Source: a virus. From it: a DNA stretch of 64,000 nt. Numbering within the stretch: position 1 is the first letter of the stretch; every line of letters begins with the position of its first letter. The notes under the pieces were generated by a model, which saw only the letters and a program-made list of their open reading frames with translations, did no database searches and was not told where the DNA came from. The DNA is taken from the IMG/VR virus record IMGVR_UViG_3300046096_000464, positions 45,316-109,315 of that record. One strand, 5' to 3'. A program made the translations under genes and the position numbers. This document shows, piece after piece, positions 22,287-30,768 of this stretch.

Positions 22287-25200
22287 TTAAACAATAATAG
22301 AAACATCAGACTCGATCATACAATAATGTTCAGATTCAATTTGCCCATAATAGTACAATTTTGTAGTATAGTTGGTATTAGTTAACCCACTACCAGCATC
22401 AATAATTTTTGCTCTAACAATACTACCGTTCAAACATTCTAATAAGATCTTAGCAGGGTCAGCAACCCCCTCTACCGCTAACATCATGTAGCGGGGATAA
22501 TGCAATCCAGCATACACAATATCAACGCCAGTCAATTCGCCCCCAACAATATTAAATTTGAATTCAGCGGGGATCACGTCTTTATCATTATTACTATTAT
22601 ATACAATAGAATATACATCATCTACTCCAATAGTATCATCAACGATCCAAGCACTCAAATGAGTAATAAAATCAGTAGAATTAACAGTAAGTGTTGTACT
22701 AGTAGTAGTATAATTTGCAGATGGTTGGATAACTCCATTTACAAATAGTATTATGTTTCTATTAGTGGGGTTATTGGTAATGGTATAGATTTTATTGGTA
22801 AGGCTGACTAAATTTAATGCAGTAAAATTATCACTATAGACCCCATATGCCGTACCAGTAATATTTTGTGTAAAGACAACATTATTACCAACAATACTAA
22901 ATTCATTATTTGGTACATTATTTACAAACATAATCAATTTTGAAACATCTACAGGGACAAAAAGGTTAGTATTTGTGGTGAGTGTGGTAGTATTGGAGTT
23001 CGTTAATACTTTTTTGTCCGTATAAGTTAAAAATGAACTCGGTAGGTTGAGTATAGAGACCCGGTCACTCAAATCATTTATTGTTTGATGAATAGTTACG
23101 TTATTGTTAGCCACCGAATAATCATAAGATGGATGTTGTGTAACTCCATTGATGTACAAAATTGAATTACTGGCAATCCTACTAACCAAATTATTAAATT
23201 TAATAATACTATAGTCAGTTGCCAATACGGTATTAGAATTAATTTTTTCTAATATCAATCTGTTATGATTTTCTGTCAGCCATACTAGATCTCCGTAATC
23301 ATAATTGATAAAGGACGAGTAGTTGCTGTGAACATAATCATTATCATTCCAAATGTAGTCGAAATATTGTTTTTTGAATTTAGTATTTTTGTATAGATCT
23401 TCTGGTAATGAATCGATATTAATAACGAAATCAGTTTCGTTTTTTTCGGCTAATATACTTAAAATATTCTCGATATTGATCTTATAGTCAATAACATTGT
23501 TGATCTGTGTCTCTCTATGTAGGTACATCTTCACTATATTATCTATGCTGTATATGCTGTATATCTTATTACCGAGCATATGTACATTATCCACCACAAA
23601 ATTTTTCCATTCTATTAGTGAATGTGGGGATTTTATTGAATAAGAATATTGTTGATGAGTAAGGTTGTCTGCGATCACATTATTAGAAGTAATAATACTA
23701 TCCAAATTATCAGTAAAATCTTGAATAGTTTTGTTGCTGGTTGGAGTACAAATTAGTTCTGCTGTACGGACATTATGAATTTTACCAATTTTTCGTCCAG
23801 ATTCATCCCACAAAAAATAATCATTATTCACTACAAATTTTCCAAATAATGATTTCACTTGCAAAGTCGAAGCAATTTTATTATATAAATTAATTTTACC
23901 CTTTGCCACATAATTATTTCTAGTTAATCCATAATAAACAATACTGGTATTGATATCAGATTTGCTTAATATTGGAATGATAGTTGCACCAATACCAATT
24001 GATATAGAAACAATAGGAATACTTTCAAAATAATTATCACTTTCAATAATGTCAATTCTACTAATAACACTATTAGCAACCACTAAACTAGCAGAAAACT
24101 GATTATTTAATACTACAGAATTTTCAGTATAGCCAATACCATTAGTGATAATTATAAAATCGGTGATGGTATTATTAAATTTAATATCTAAAATCACATC
24201 ACTATCCACTGAATAATTTATAGTAGGGTCGCCACCAAACCCATCTCCATTGGTAATATTTTTAATATTTTTAATAGTTCCAATAGTATCACTACGAAAT
24301 ATAATAACTGCACCAACTCCATATTGTGATAATATAGTATGTGGTGGGATGGATTCTAAATTAATGCCGTTATCAATTATGTTTACTCCAATAATCCCAC
24401 CAGTATTAGATACTGCTGAAACGATTATTTTTATATTAACATCTTCAAATTTTATAATATCTCCTACTGCATAATTAATACCAGGAATCTCTATTAGGTA
24501 ATCATCTATTGCCCCATAGCTAATATTATCCACCTTTGCCAAATATGGATAAATTTTATTATTTGGTGAAGGGAATTTAACTTCATCATTGTATATTCTG
24601 ATTGAACCACTAGGAATATTGCAATTATTTTGCAATTTCAGATGATTATAGGAATCAAATTTGTATTTGTATTGATTACCGACAAAATAAGGAAATGCGT
24701 CGGTTGCAAAATAGCAATATCTACCTTCTGGAAATTCTGGGGTATACGCAAACACCCCATTATACTCATCCAAAACACCACCAATATACTCATAATCTTC
24801 AATAAATGTTCCTAATGGTGCGGTTGGTCTATTAGTAGAAGTAGTAATCTTGAGTGTCCAACTAGAGTATAGTTTATCAACCCCCCCTCTTGGCGCATCT
24901 ACATATGCTCCATATATAGGCACACCATCAAATGCCCAACCAATTATGGGAGAATGTACTGTTCTTACTGGTTCAATGTGTACTAATTGTAAATATTGTG
25001 GCGAAAAATTAGTATCAGGTAGATTAGATTCGCCGACCCCACTATCTCCTTGATTATATACATATCCACCAGTACTATCTATAGGGGCATTATTTGCAAT
25101 ATTGTACGTCCAGCTATTTATAGTCGCAGCAAATACCGCAGAGTTTGGAAAATAATTGACTACCAATGTTGGATTATTGAAGTAGCTAGAACCACCATTT

Positions 25201-27593
25201 ATTACTTCTACAGACACTACTCTACCGAATTCAACATTGACAGAAAATTTAGCACCACTACCAGTAGTATTGATTACCTTTAATTCTGGACTAGTGAAGT
25301 AGTTTATACCACTATTTTCTACCGATACGGACACAATTACTCCCAATTCTACCACTATACTAAATACCACTCCACTACCAGATTTTAAATATACTTCTGG
25401 AGTGGCAGAATATACATCGGTGTTTGGGATGGCTAATGATTTGTAGTTGATAGGATCAAAGTCAACATCTGATAGTTCTGTAGGTAGAAAATAATATTTA
25501 CCTACAAAACCAGATATATACACGTTTGTAGTGGGAATAGTTAATGGAGTTAGATATTTCCCACCATTAACTATTTTTATTTCTGGGATCTCTGTATACC
25601 ATTTACCAGGATTTTTTATTATTATTCCATTAATTACTCCACTCACATCATAATCAACTTCCAACTCCATATCTATCCCAGTAACATCATTAATATTTCT
25701 GGTGACAATTACTTCTGGCTTTTTATTATATCCACTCAATAAATCTTGGCTGATACCATCCAATGTTATTCTCTTCAAACTTCCATATATTTTTATAATA
25801 TTGCTGTAATTCTGAGTATTAACATACAACTCTGGAATAGATTCATTAATTCTATTCGGTAAAAAATAATCATCCCCATTACTAATAATATCGATATTAG
25901 TCAAGTTACCATAGTCAATAGTTGCCCCTTTATAACTACAAATTTCTACCCCATTGGTGGTTAAGCCAATACCTTTATTGGTTGGACTTGGTTCGACTAT
26001 ATTATTTTTGATAAATCTTTTCAGGATAGTTTGTTCCGAAAATGATCTAGTATTCGTAGTACTTACTGGCTTACCATCAGCAGTAATATACATATAATCA
26101 TCAGTATCATATATACCATAAATATTACTCCACACATTGTATTCGGTAGCATCTTTAGTGATTGGAGATATACTATCAAAGATACTATCATTTTTATACC
26201 CACTGGCACCATCTAAAATCACGGCACCCGACCCACTACTAATTACTGAAAACTGACATTTTTTGTTGCCGGAACTCAATTCAACGGTAGCTGTACGATA
26301 TTGATTATCGCTATAAATTCTATACAATTTTACCACATCTTCGCCAACCATACTATAATTTTGCGTACCAGGAATCAATACATTTCTCGTAATACCAATC
26401 AGTTTATTGATAGTCTTAGATGTATAATTTATATACTCACCATTTAGACTGACTGTACCAGCAGTAGGAAATCCAATAGTAGAATCAACAATAATATCAG
26501 TTCCTACTATTGGAATTAATTTGGTAGTTGGTGGCACATATAGTGAGTTATTTTTATCAGTGATAATCTTGACTATTACTCTTTCATTATCCCGATAAAC
26601 TACACTTAAATCCGAGGTATAAATACTTATTTTATTCTGTGTTAATACAATATTCTTCTCTGATCTGATCTGCTCAAAATTGGTAGTGGTATCATTTAAT
26701 TCTAATAATATTTCAGAATATACACTGTTGTCAGAATTTGTTTTAATCGTATACTCGTACGGTAATATTACAGAAGGTTCTTCGGTAGTAATATCTATAT
26801 TGTTTATTACTGCTGTACAATTGGTACTAGTTATAGACTCACCAATTCTAAAACTTTTATCAGTTTCGTTCAAATATAATTCATTTATATCGGGGTTCCA
26901 ATATGTAATTTTACCCTTCGCGCCACTAATACTGCCAGTAACAATAGAATTGATATCAAAATCACGTTCAAGAATTACTACATTATTATTGTTGTTGTAT
27001 AGAGTACCAGGATTTACTATGGACACCGCAGTAATCACTCCAGCGACTATATTATCTATTTGCAAAACCGCATCAGTACCAGCACCAATCACATCAATTG
27101 TTGGTTTGAAATTGTTGTTATAGCCAGAACCGCCATTAATTATAGTAGCAGTAGCTACGCTGCCATTCAACACTTCTAACAATACTACCGCACCAGAACC
27201 TCTCAGCAGTACTTTAATTTTGGTGGTAGTGTCATCGAACAACAATTTGAATAACGTTTTGATCGATTCCTCAGTACCTTTGCTGGTGTTGAAATCTTTG
27301 ATGTGGGGTATTAATGTCGAGTAATTGATTTTAGGATTCAATTTTTGTGGTAGATTTCCTAGATATTTGTATCTAAACTGGTCTAAGATCAGGTTTTGTT
27401 TATCTGTAAGATCTTGTATTTTATAGTTTTGAATATTGTAGTACTCAATCAGATTGTTCATCAGATCCAAATTGCCCAACGGCTGTTCTTGAGACTTGTA
27501 GTATTCCTCAATGAATTGTACAAATTTAGGGTAACTCTCTACAATGTGATCTGGTAATAGTGATGAGACGGTGAGACTACTAGTTACTTTCAT
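22287..27593 (-). CDS. Large virion structural protein with YHYH domain, 1768 aa
   Basis: The N terminus (PDHIVESYPKFVQFIEEYYKSQ, then FRYKYLGNLPQKL) is like the start of large cyanomyophage virion proteins that probably belong to the baseplate or tail periphery. Most of the chain is made of beta-rich repeats with recurring phrases such as VSVEVINGGSSYFNNPTLVV and ITNGIGYTENSVVL. A YHYH-type domain is seen near residues 875-910 (HSPIIGWAFDGVPIYGAY, then APRGGVDKLYSSW). The start lies 32 bases after a TATAAATA late box. Several iterated palindromes fall within the coding sequence. The exact virion position is unknown. Confidence 0.75.
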   Translation of the reverse strand: MKVTSSLTVSSLLPDHIVESYPKFVQFIEEYYKSQEQPLGNLDLMNNLIEYYNIQNYKIQDLTDKQNLILDQFRYKYLGNLPQKLNPKINYSTLIPHIKDFNTSKGTEESIKTLFKLLFDDTTTKIKVLLRGSGAVVLLEVLNGSVATATIINGGSGYNNNFKPTIDVIGAGTDAVLQIDNIVAGVITAVSIVNPGTLYNNNNNVVILERDFDINSIVTGSISGAKGKITYWNPDINELYLNETDKSFRIGESITSTNCTAVINNIDITTEEPSVILPYEYTIKTNSDNSVYSEILLELNDTTTNFEQIRSEKNIVLTQNKISIYTSDLSVVYRDNERVIVKIITDKNNSLYVPPTTKLIPIVGTDIIVDSTIGFPTAGTVSLNGEYINYTSKTINKLIGITRNVLIPGTQNYSMVGEDVVKLYRIYSDNQYRTATVELSSGNKKCQFSVISSGSGAVILDGASGYKNDSIFDSISPITKDATEYNVWSNIYGIYDTDDYMYITADGKPVSTTNTRSFSEQTILKRFIKNNIVEPSPTNKGIGLTTNGVEICSYKGATIDYGNLTNIDIISNGDDYFLPNRINESIPELYVNTQNYSNIIKIYGSLKRITLDGISQDLLSGYNKKPEVIVTRNINDVTGIDMELEVDYDVSGVINGIIIKNPGKWYTEIPEIKIVNGGKYLTPLTIPTTNVYISGFVGKYYFLPTELSDVDFDPINYKSLAIPNTDVYSATPEVYLKSGSGVVFSIVVELGVIVSVSVENSGINYFTSPELKVINTTGSGAKFSVNVEFGRVVSVEVINGGSSYFNNPTLVVNYFPNSAVFAATINSWTYNIANNAPIDSTGGYVYNQGDSGVGESNLPDTNFSPQYLQLVHIEPVRTVHSPIIGWAFDGVPIYGAYVDAPRGGVDKLYSSWTLKITTSTNRPTAPLGTFIEDYEYIGGVLDEYNGVFAYTPEFPEGRYCYFATDAFPYFVGNQYKYKFDSYNHLKLQNNCNIPSGSIRIYNDEVKFPSPNNKIYPYLAKVDNISYGAIDDYLIEIPGINYAVGDIIKFEDVNIKIIVSAVSNTGGIIGVNIIDNGINLESIPPHTILSQYGVGAVIIFRSDTIGTIKNIKNITNGDGFGGDPTINYSVDSDVILDIKFNNTITDFIIITNGIGYTENSVVLNNQFSASLVVANSVISRIDIIESDNYFESIPIVSISIGIGATIIPILSKSDINTSIVYYGLTRNNYVAKGKINLYNKIASTLQVKSLFGKFVVNNDYFLWDESGRKIGKIHNVRTAELICTPTSNKTIQDFTDNLDSIITSNNVIADNLTHQQYSYSIKSPHSLIEWKNFVVDNVHMLGNKIYSIYSIDNIVKMYLHRETQINNVIDYKINIENILSILAEKNETDFVINIDSLPEDLYKNTKFKKQYFDYIWNDNDYVHSNYSSFINYDYGDLVWLTENHNRLILEKINSNTVLATDYSIIKFNNLVSRIASNSILYINGVTQHPSYDYSVANNNVTIHQTINDLSDRVSILNLPSSFLTYTDKKVLTNSNTTTLTTNTNLFVPVDVSKLIMFVNNVPNNEFSIVGNNVVFTQNITGTAYGVYSDNFTALNLVSLTNKIYTITNNPTNRNIILFVNGVIQPSANYTTTSTTLTVNSTDFITHLSAWIVDDTIGVDDVYSIVYNSNNDKDVIPAEFKFNIVGGELTGVDIVYAGLHYPRYMMLAVEGVADPAKILLECLNGSIVRAKIIDAGSGLTNTNYTTKLYYYGQIESEHYCMIESDVSIIV

Positions 27594-27624
27594 TTAATAA
27601 ATTTGATACTTTTATTCATATTCA

Positions 27625-27632
27625 TATTTATA
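27625..27632 (-). promoter_or_regulatory. T4-type late promoter box TATAAATA
   Basis: On the - strand ACTATAAATATGAATATGAA lies 32 bases before the ATG of the 1768-aa gene. TATAAATA is the T4 late-promoter consensus. Confidence 0.65.
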
Positions 27633-27663
27633 GTTATCATGCGTGTAATTATTAAATTTAATA

Positions 27664-27702
27664 AATGACCTTCTAAAATCAATTAGAAGGTCATTATTTT
27701 TA
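27664..27702. terminator. Intrinsic terminator, GACCTTCTAA stem
   Basis: ATGACCTTCTAA pairs with TTAGAAGGTCAT and is followed by T's. A palindrome copy lies on its left and an inverted iterated element at about 27738 on its right. Confidence 0.88.
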
Positions 27703-27884
27703 TGATTTGGTACTAGTAGTGATTATTTAAATTATCGTGCCTTACAGGGCATTCTAGACCCCCCCTCAGTGTATGTATGATGTGTTTAAGATATCTAACA
27801 ATAGACAAAATTGATGGAATGATAATTTCAACATATCATTTAAAATAAACCAACTATGTCTTTTTTTGGGGTCACTAATCCACT

Positions 27885-28190
27885 TCACTTCACTTGTTTT
27901 TTAGTCAATTCTAATTCTGTTTGATATTTTAATAAAAACTCACCAGATATAAATTCTGGCAAGTTTAATTCTGTATATGCCTTATCAGAGATATTATTAT
28001 AATAATATCTCCATTTAAAATACAAAGAATTCATTCCATTGTCCTCATTCTTCTTAATAGAATACCCAGTAGTAATTCCTAGTATTCCCTCTGCACATAG
28101 GCAAGTTTGATCATTTTTATCAACCAAACTACAAAACCCTTGTTTATATTTTGCGAAGTTGTCTTTCAGTTCTTGTAATTTGTTAATCAT
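27885..28190 (-). CDS. Paralog family member 4, truncated, 101 aa
   Basis: This is the last and shortest of four tandem paralogs (27885-29519). It begins MINKLQELKDNFAKYKQGFC and has the family signature CLCAEGILGITTG and YTELNLPEFIS. It stops at ELTKKQVK, about 40 residues before the family C terminus (the .LTF.QF.LLLD.LN part), so it is C-terminally truncated. The family is not recognised; the Cys/CAE motif and conserved LNLP are its marks. It may be decaying. Confidence 0.68.
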   Translation of the reverse strand: MINKLQELKDNFAKYKQGFCSLVDKNDQTCLCAEGILGITTGYSIKKNEDNGMNSLYFKWRYYYNNISDKAYTELNLPEFISGEFLLKYQTELELTKKQVK

Positions 28191-28259
28191 GATAATTTAC
28201 TCAAAAAAATTAGTTTATGTGACTTGAGGGACACTCTAGAACTAGTAGGGGGAGCATAT

Positions 28260-28670
28260 TTATTGTTCATTCAATAAATCTAGCAGCAAAGAAAATTGGG
28301 AGAAGGTTAAGTTAATATAATCATTAATATCATGCCAAAAAAATGAATCAAATTCTTTATTAATGCTAACAATTTGAAATTTTGTTAATTTTAATTGTTT
28401 TTGATGAGTTAATAATAAAGTTTTAGGAATGGGGTTGGGTAAATTTAATTGTTGATACACACTGCCAGGTATAGTACTATAATAGTATCCTCCATCCAAT
28501 AGTATCATTTTTATATTATTGTGCATAGGAACATTAGCAATTGTTCCCCCCACAGTAATTGCTAATACCCCTTCAGCACATAGAGAACACCCATCAAGAG
28601 ACACCAATCTTCGGTGATATTGATTATATTTGGCGAAATTCTCTTTTAATTGTTCTAATTTATTAATCAT
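28260..28670 (-). CDS. Paralog family member 3, 136 aa
   Basis: The start at ATG 28670 (MINKLEQLKENFAKYNQYHR) is chosen to match the paralogs; a longer frame from 28766 runs back into the preceding gene. The family features are SLCAEGVLAITVGGTI, YQQLNLPNPIP, a KLTKFQI helix, and the C-terminal NDYINLTFSQFSLLLDLLNE. The leader ATATATATCATG is shared with the gene upstream. The function is unknown. Tandem copies that differ mostly in the middle suggest diversification for variable targets. Confidence 0.72.
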   Translation of the reverse strand: MINKLEQLKENFAKYNQYHRRLVSLDGCSLCAEGVLAITVGGTIANVPMHNNIKMILLDGGYYYSTIPGSVYQQLNLPNPIPKTLLLTHQKQLKLTKFQIVSINKEFDSFFWHDINDYINLTFSQFSLLLDLLNEQ

Positions 28671-28687
28671 GATATATATATATCTAT

Positions 28688-29095
28688 CTATAATTTGTTC
28701 AGGATGTCCAGCAGTAAAATAAATTGTGGAAAGGTTAATCTGACAATATCGTTTAGATTTGCCCAAGAAATGAGAGAATTAAGACTTTGTAGCATATCTA
28801 TTTGTCTCGAAGTTAGTTGTAATTTTTTTGCCCACCAAAGAAGTTCAATTTTTGTTATATATTTGGGTAAATTTAACTCTGTATAATGGTAGCTGGGTAT
28901 AGAAAACTCAAAATAGCAACTATTTTCTTCTTCGTAAACCATATCGTCAGAAAATGAATATTGTTTTTTGATAATTAAACCATTAGATATAGCCAAAATA
29001 GCCTCTGCACACAGGCATTCGCCAGTCACTAATTTACAAAATCCTTGTTCATATTTGGCAAAATTCTCTTTTAATTGTTCTAATTTATTAATCAT
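28688..29095 (-). CDS. Paralog family member 2, 135 aa
   Basis: It reads MINKLEQLKENFAKYEQGFC, ECLCAEAILAISNG, YTELNLPKYIT and ends NDIVRLTFPQFILLLDILNK. The first 15 residues equal those of member 3. Its start overlaps the end of member 1 by 8 bases (29088-29095), which suggests coupled translation. The middle 35 residues (YSFSDDMVYEEENSCYFEFS) have no counterpart in the other copies. The function is unknown. Confidence 0.72.
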   Translation of the reverse strand: MINKLEQLKENFAKYEQGFCKLVTGECLCAEAILAISNGLIIKKQYSFSDDMVYEEENSCYFEFSIPSYHYTELNLPKYITKIELLWWAKKLQLTSRQIDMLQSLNSLISWANLNDIVRLTFPQFILLLDILNKL

Positions 29096-29519
29096 GATAT
29101 ATATATAGTTTGTCCAGAATGTCCAGCAGTAAAATAAATTGGGAAAAAGTTAATCTGACCCCATCGTTCAAAGATGCCCAACAAATTTGTTCGCCTTCCT
29201 GCATAATAGCCTTAATTTGCTTTTTTGTCAACTTTAATTGTTCCCCCCATCCTATTAATTTTGATGTAGATATAAGCAACGGCAAATCTAAATTATCATA
29301 GATATTATGAGGAATATTCAAATATAGATATACCCCATTAATACAAAACATGGAGACGTTATGTTCTGGATGAATTTTGATGTCAAGACCAGCAGTAAGT
29401 CCTAAAATTCCTTCTGCACAAAACTCGTATCCATCTTCATCTGTATTTCTCATCAACCTGCCGTATGTTTGTTCAAATGTGGCGAAGTTTTCTTTTAATT
29501 TGGTTATTTTTTCAATCAT
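29088..29519 (-). CDS. Paralog family member 1, 143 aa
   Basis: It is the first gene of the four-copy array and the most divergent: MIEKITKLKENFATFEQTYG, FCAEGILGLTAGLDI, YDNLDLPLLIS, QLKLTKKQIKAIM and NDGVRLTFSQFILLLDILDK. The conserved core is CAEGIL...LNLP...LT..QI...LTF.QF.LLLD.L. An iterated element (GTGCGTTGTAGGGCATTCTA) lies just upstream at about 29546. No known domain is recognised. Confidence 0.72.
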   Translation of the reverse strand: MIEKITKLKENFATFEQTYGRLMRNTDEDGYEFCAEGILGLTAGLDIKIHPEHNVSMFCINGVYLYLNIPHNIYDNLDLPLLISTSKLIGWGEQLKLTKKQIKAIMQEGEQICWASLNDGVRLTFSQFILLLDILDKLYIYHD

Positions 29520-29563
29520 GATGCTTTCCTCAAAAAATTAATTTTCGTGCGTTGTAGGGCATT

Positions 29564-29770
29564 CTAGCGGTGTTTGGGAAGATATTCTCGCAGTCTGTCC
29601 ATCTGTTTTAGTTCTTCTTTGTTTAATGTTGGTTGTAGCACATTAAAAAACTCTACCATTGCTGTTGCTTGTTGTGCTGCACTCTTAGCTGGTAGATCAT
29701 CTTCGTAATATGCGATTTCACTTGCTAGGAGTAGTTTAAAGATATTTTCTGCCAGTTGTTTGTCAATCAT
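29564..29770 (-). CDS. Hypothetical helical protein, 68 aa
   Basis: I do not recognise this protein. It is all-helical and charged (MIDKQLAENIFKLLLASEIA; KSAAQQATAMVEFFNVLQPT; LKQMDRLREYLPKHR). It starts after a AATATATG region and ends in the iterated element in front of the paralog array. It could be an assembly or regulatory factor; nothing decides this. Confidence 0.6.
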   Translation of the reverse strand: MIDKQLAENIFKLLLASEIAYYEDDLPAKSAAQQATAMVEFFNVLQPTLNKEELKQMDRLREYLPKHR

Positions 29771-29820
29771 ATATTAATAATGTTGGCTTATTACTAGTAT
29801 ATAACAGATTCTCGTTTTTG

Positions 29821-30159
29821 TCAAGATAAATCACGAAAAAACTCACCAATTTCTATTTTTTTCCTTTTTATTGAACTAAATAATTTAGGGACTACCCAAC
29901 CTTGTCTATATCTGGAATGTATTGTATTGTAGCTTAGATTAAATGCAATGCACCATTCGCGCAAAGTTTGTTTTTTTTTAATTGGTACGAATTCCCTGTT
30001 GCAATATTCACATACTTTTGATTTCTTTTGATATATATATATATTATGAAATTTTTTATAATCTGATAAATTTTGATATCCATGAGATTTAACATGAAAT
30101 CTTAAATTATATTTGTCATAGAAGTTATTACAATTAACACATATTACACTATTTAACAT
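29821..30159 (-). CDS. Zinc-finger/HTH fragment of a homing-endonuclease type protein, 112 aa
   Basis: Two Cys pairs are visible, CVNCNNFYDKYNLRFHVKSH (with two His, C2H2-like) and VCEYCNREF. They are followed by a helix-turn-helix LREWCIAFNLSYNTIHSRYR, which resembles the DNA-binding segment of HNH and related homing endonucleases. No catalytic domain is left, so it is either a truncated endonuclease or a free-standing DNA-binding protein. It sits directly downstream of TerL-N, where a homing endonuclease is expected in fractured split-intein loci. GTGTTATAATAATTATATTA lies upstream, as for other homing genes here. A short (AT)n run encodes IYIY. Confidence 0.6.
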   Translation of the reverse strand: MLNSVICVNCNNFYDKYNLRFHVKSHGYQNLSDYKKFHNIYIYQKKSKVCEYCNREFVPIKKKQTLREWCIAFNLSYNTIHSRYRQGWVVPKLFSSIKRKKIEIGEFFRDLS

Positions 30160-30262
30160 AACAGTTAATTTATAAGATAATATAATTATTATAACACAAA
30201 TCCCCAGAGTTATCCAGGGATTTGTGTTATGTGTTATTCAGTTTTACATGATGAGGCTTATA

Positions 30263-30684
30263 CTATATGGAGTTGAAATATTCTGCAATAGTTATAATTT
30301 TTACTTCATCGGTAATTCGGTTTTTGATGGTGATTGCGGTGTCACCTGTAACACATTTCCCGCTTTGACGAGGTTGTCCCCAATATTAGCTAACCAGTTT
30401 ATTGATTATGCGGCAATCGGGGACAAAAAAGGATACTTAACGACAACGAAGCGGTTGCGGTCAAACGTCTTCAGCAATTTTTCCTGATATTTATAAAGTT
30501 TTATATTTGTCAACCCTTTATCCAATGTAACGATTTTGATGTAATTATTTGCAAAATAATTTATATCTTTTTTGCACTTCATAAATTCGTTTACATTATC
30601 CTCATCAAATTCTATGTCTACACCAATTCTTTTTAGGAGCGGATTCGATTGAAAAGAGTTTTCCAGTTCTTTTTTTCTTGCCAT
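30263..30684 (-). CDS. Large terminase fragment TerL-N with short N-intein; frame needs a 59-nt bypass
   Basis: The first 85 codons (MARKKELENSFQS to NRFVVVKYP) match the T4 gp17 N terminus: INYFANNYIKIVTLDKGL corresponds to the YAKNYVKLVNLDKGL region and NRFVVVKYP to NRFSICNLS. In the direct frame translation would end eight residues later (FLSPIAA, stop 30406-30408). After a 59-nt gap (30371-30429) the other frame continues RQSGK, completing Walker A, then a 30-residue N-intein beginning CVTGDTAITIKNR and ending AEYFNSI. The stop is 30263-30265. The extein is meant to be ligated to Ser-123 of TerL-M (STTMICYALW). A TATAAATA box lies at 30720-30727 and gp13 is upstream. Confidence 0.85.
30266..30355 (-). 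other. Short split N-intein (30 residues) of TerL site 1
   Basis: The codons give CVTGDTAITIKNR...IITIAEYFNSI. Cys1, the GDT block A motif and the following IKNR..D / ITIAEY pattern are typical of intein N termini. It splits after only 30 residues, much earlier than classical split inteins, as in the AceL-TerL type. It directly follows GGG AAA of Walker A. Confidence 0.85.
30371..30432 (-). other. Candidate ribosomal-bypass element with hairpin
   Basis: Read on the - strand, CCU (30430-30432, take-off) is followed by 56 bases and a second CCU (30371-30373, landing). The 56 bases contain TTGTCCCC (30419-30426) and GGGGACAA (30374-30381), a perfect 8-bp stem with a 37-base loop. Resuming after the landing CCU gives CGT CAA AGC GGG AAA, the exact expected Walker A end. 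The zero-frame stop (30406-30408) and a stop in the landing frame (30386-30388) exclude a single frameshift. Confidence 0.7.
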
Positions 30685-30719
30685 TTTTATTTTTGCTTGG
30701 ATAAGTGTTTGAGTAATAA

Positions 30720-30727
30720 TATTTATA
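30720..30727 (-). promoter_or_regulatory. T4-type late promoter box TATAAATA upstream of TerL-N
   Basis: GCGTATAAATATTATTACTC on the - strand lies 36 bases before the TerL-N ATG, so this fragment probably has its own late transcription besides read-through from gp13. Confidence 0.65.
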
Positions 30728-30768
30728 CGCAATATAAATAAAAATAAAATATGGCAACATATAAAAAT

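Noticed and set aside
30374-30429. A +1 or -1 frameshift, or a group I/II intron, as an explanation for the broken TerL-N frame
   Set aside because: Both the zero frame and the landing frame contain stops within the gap in positions that block any single shift, and 56-59 bases is far too short for a known self-splicing intron. Bypassing, an unknown RNA removal, or a disabling insertion remain.
30224-30487. Open frame on the + strand across the TerL-N region
   Set aside because: It is antisense to the terminase extein, the hairpin and the N-intein, all of which match known sequences; the + frame has no recognisable product.
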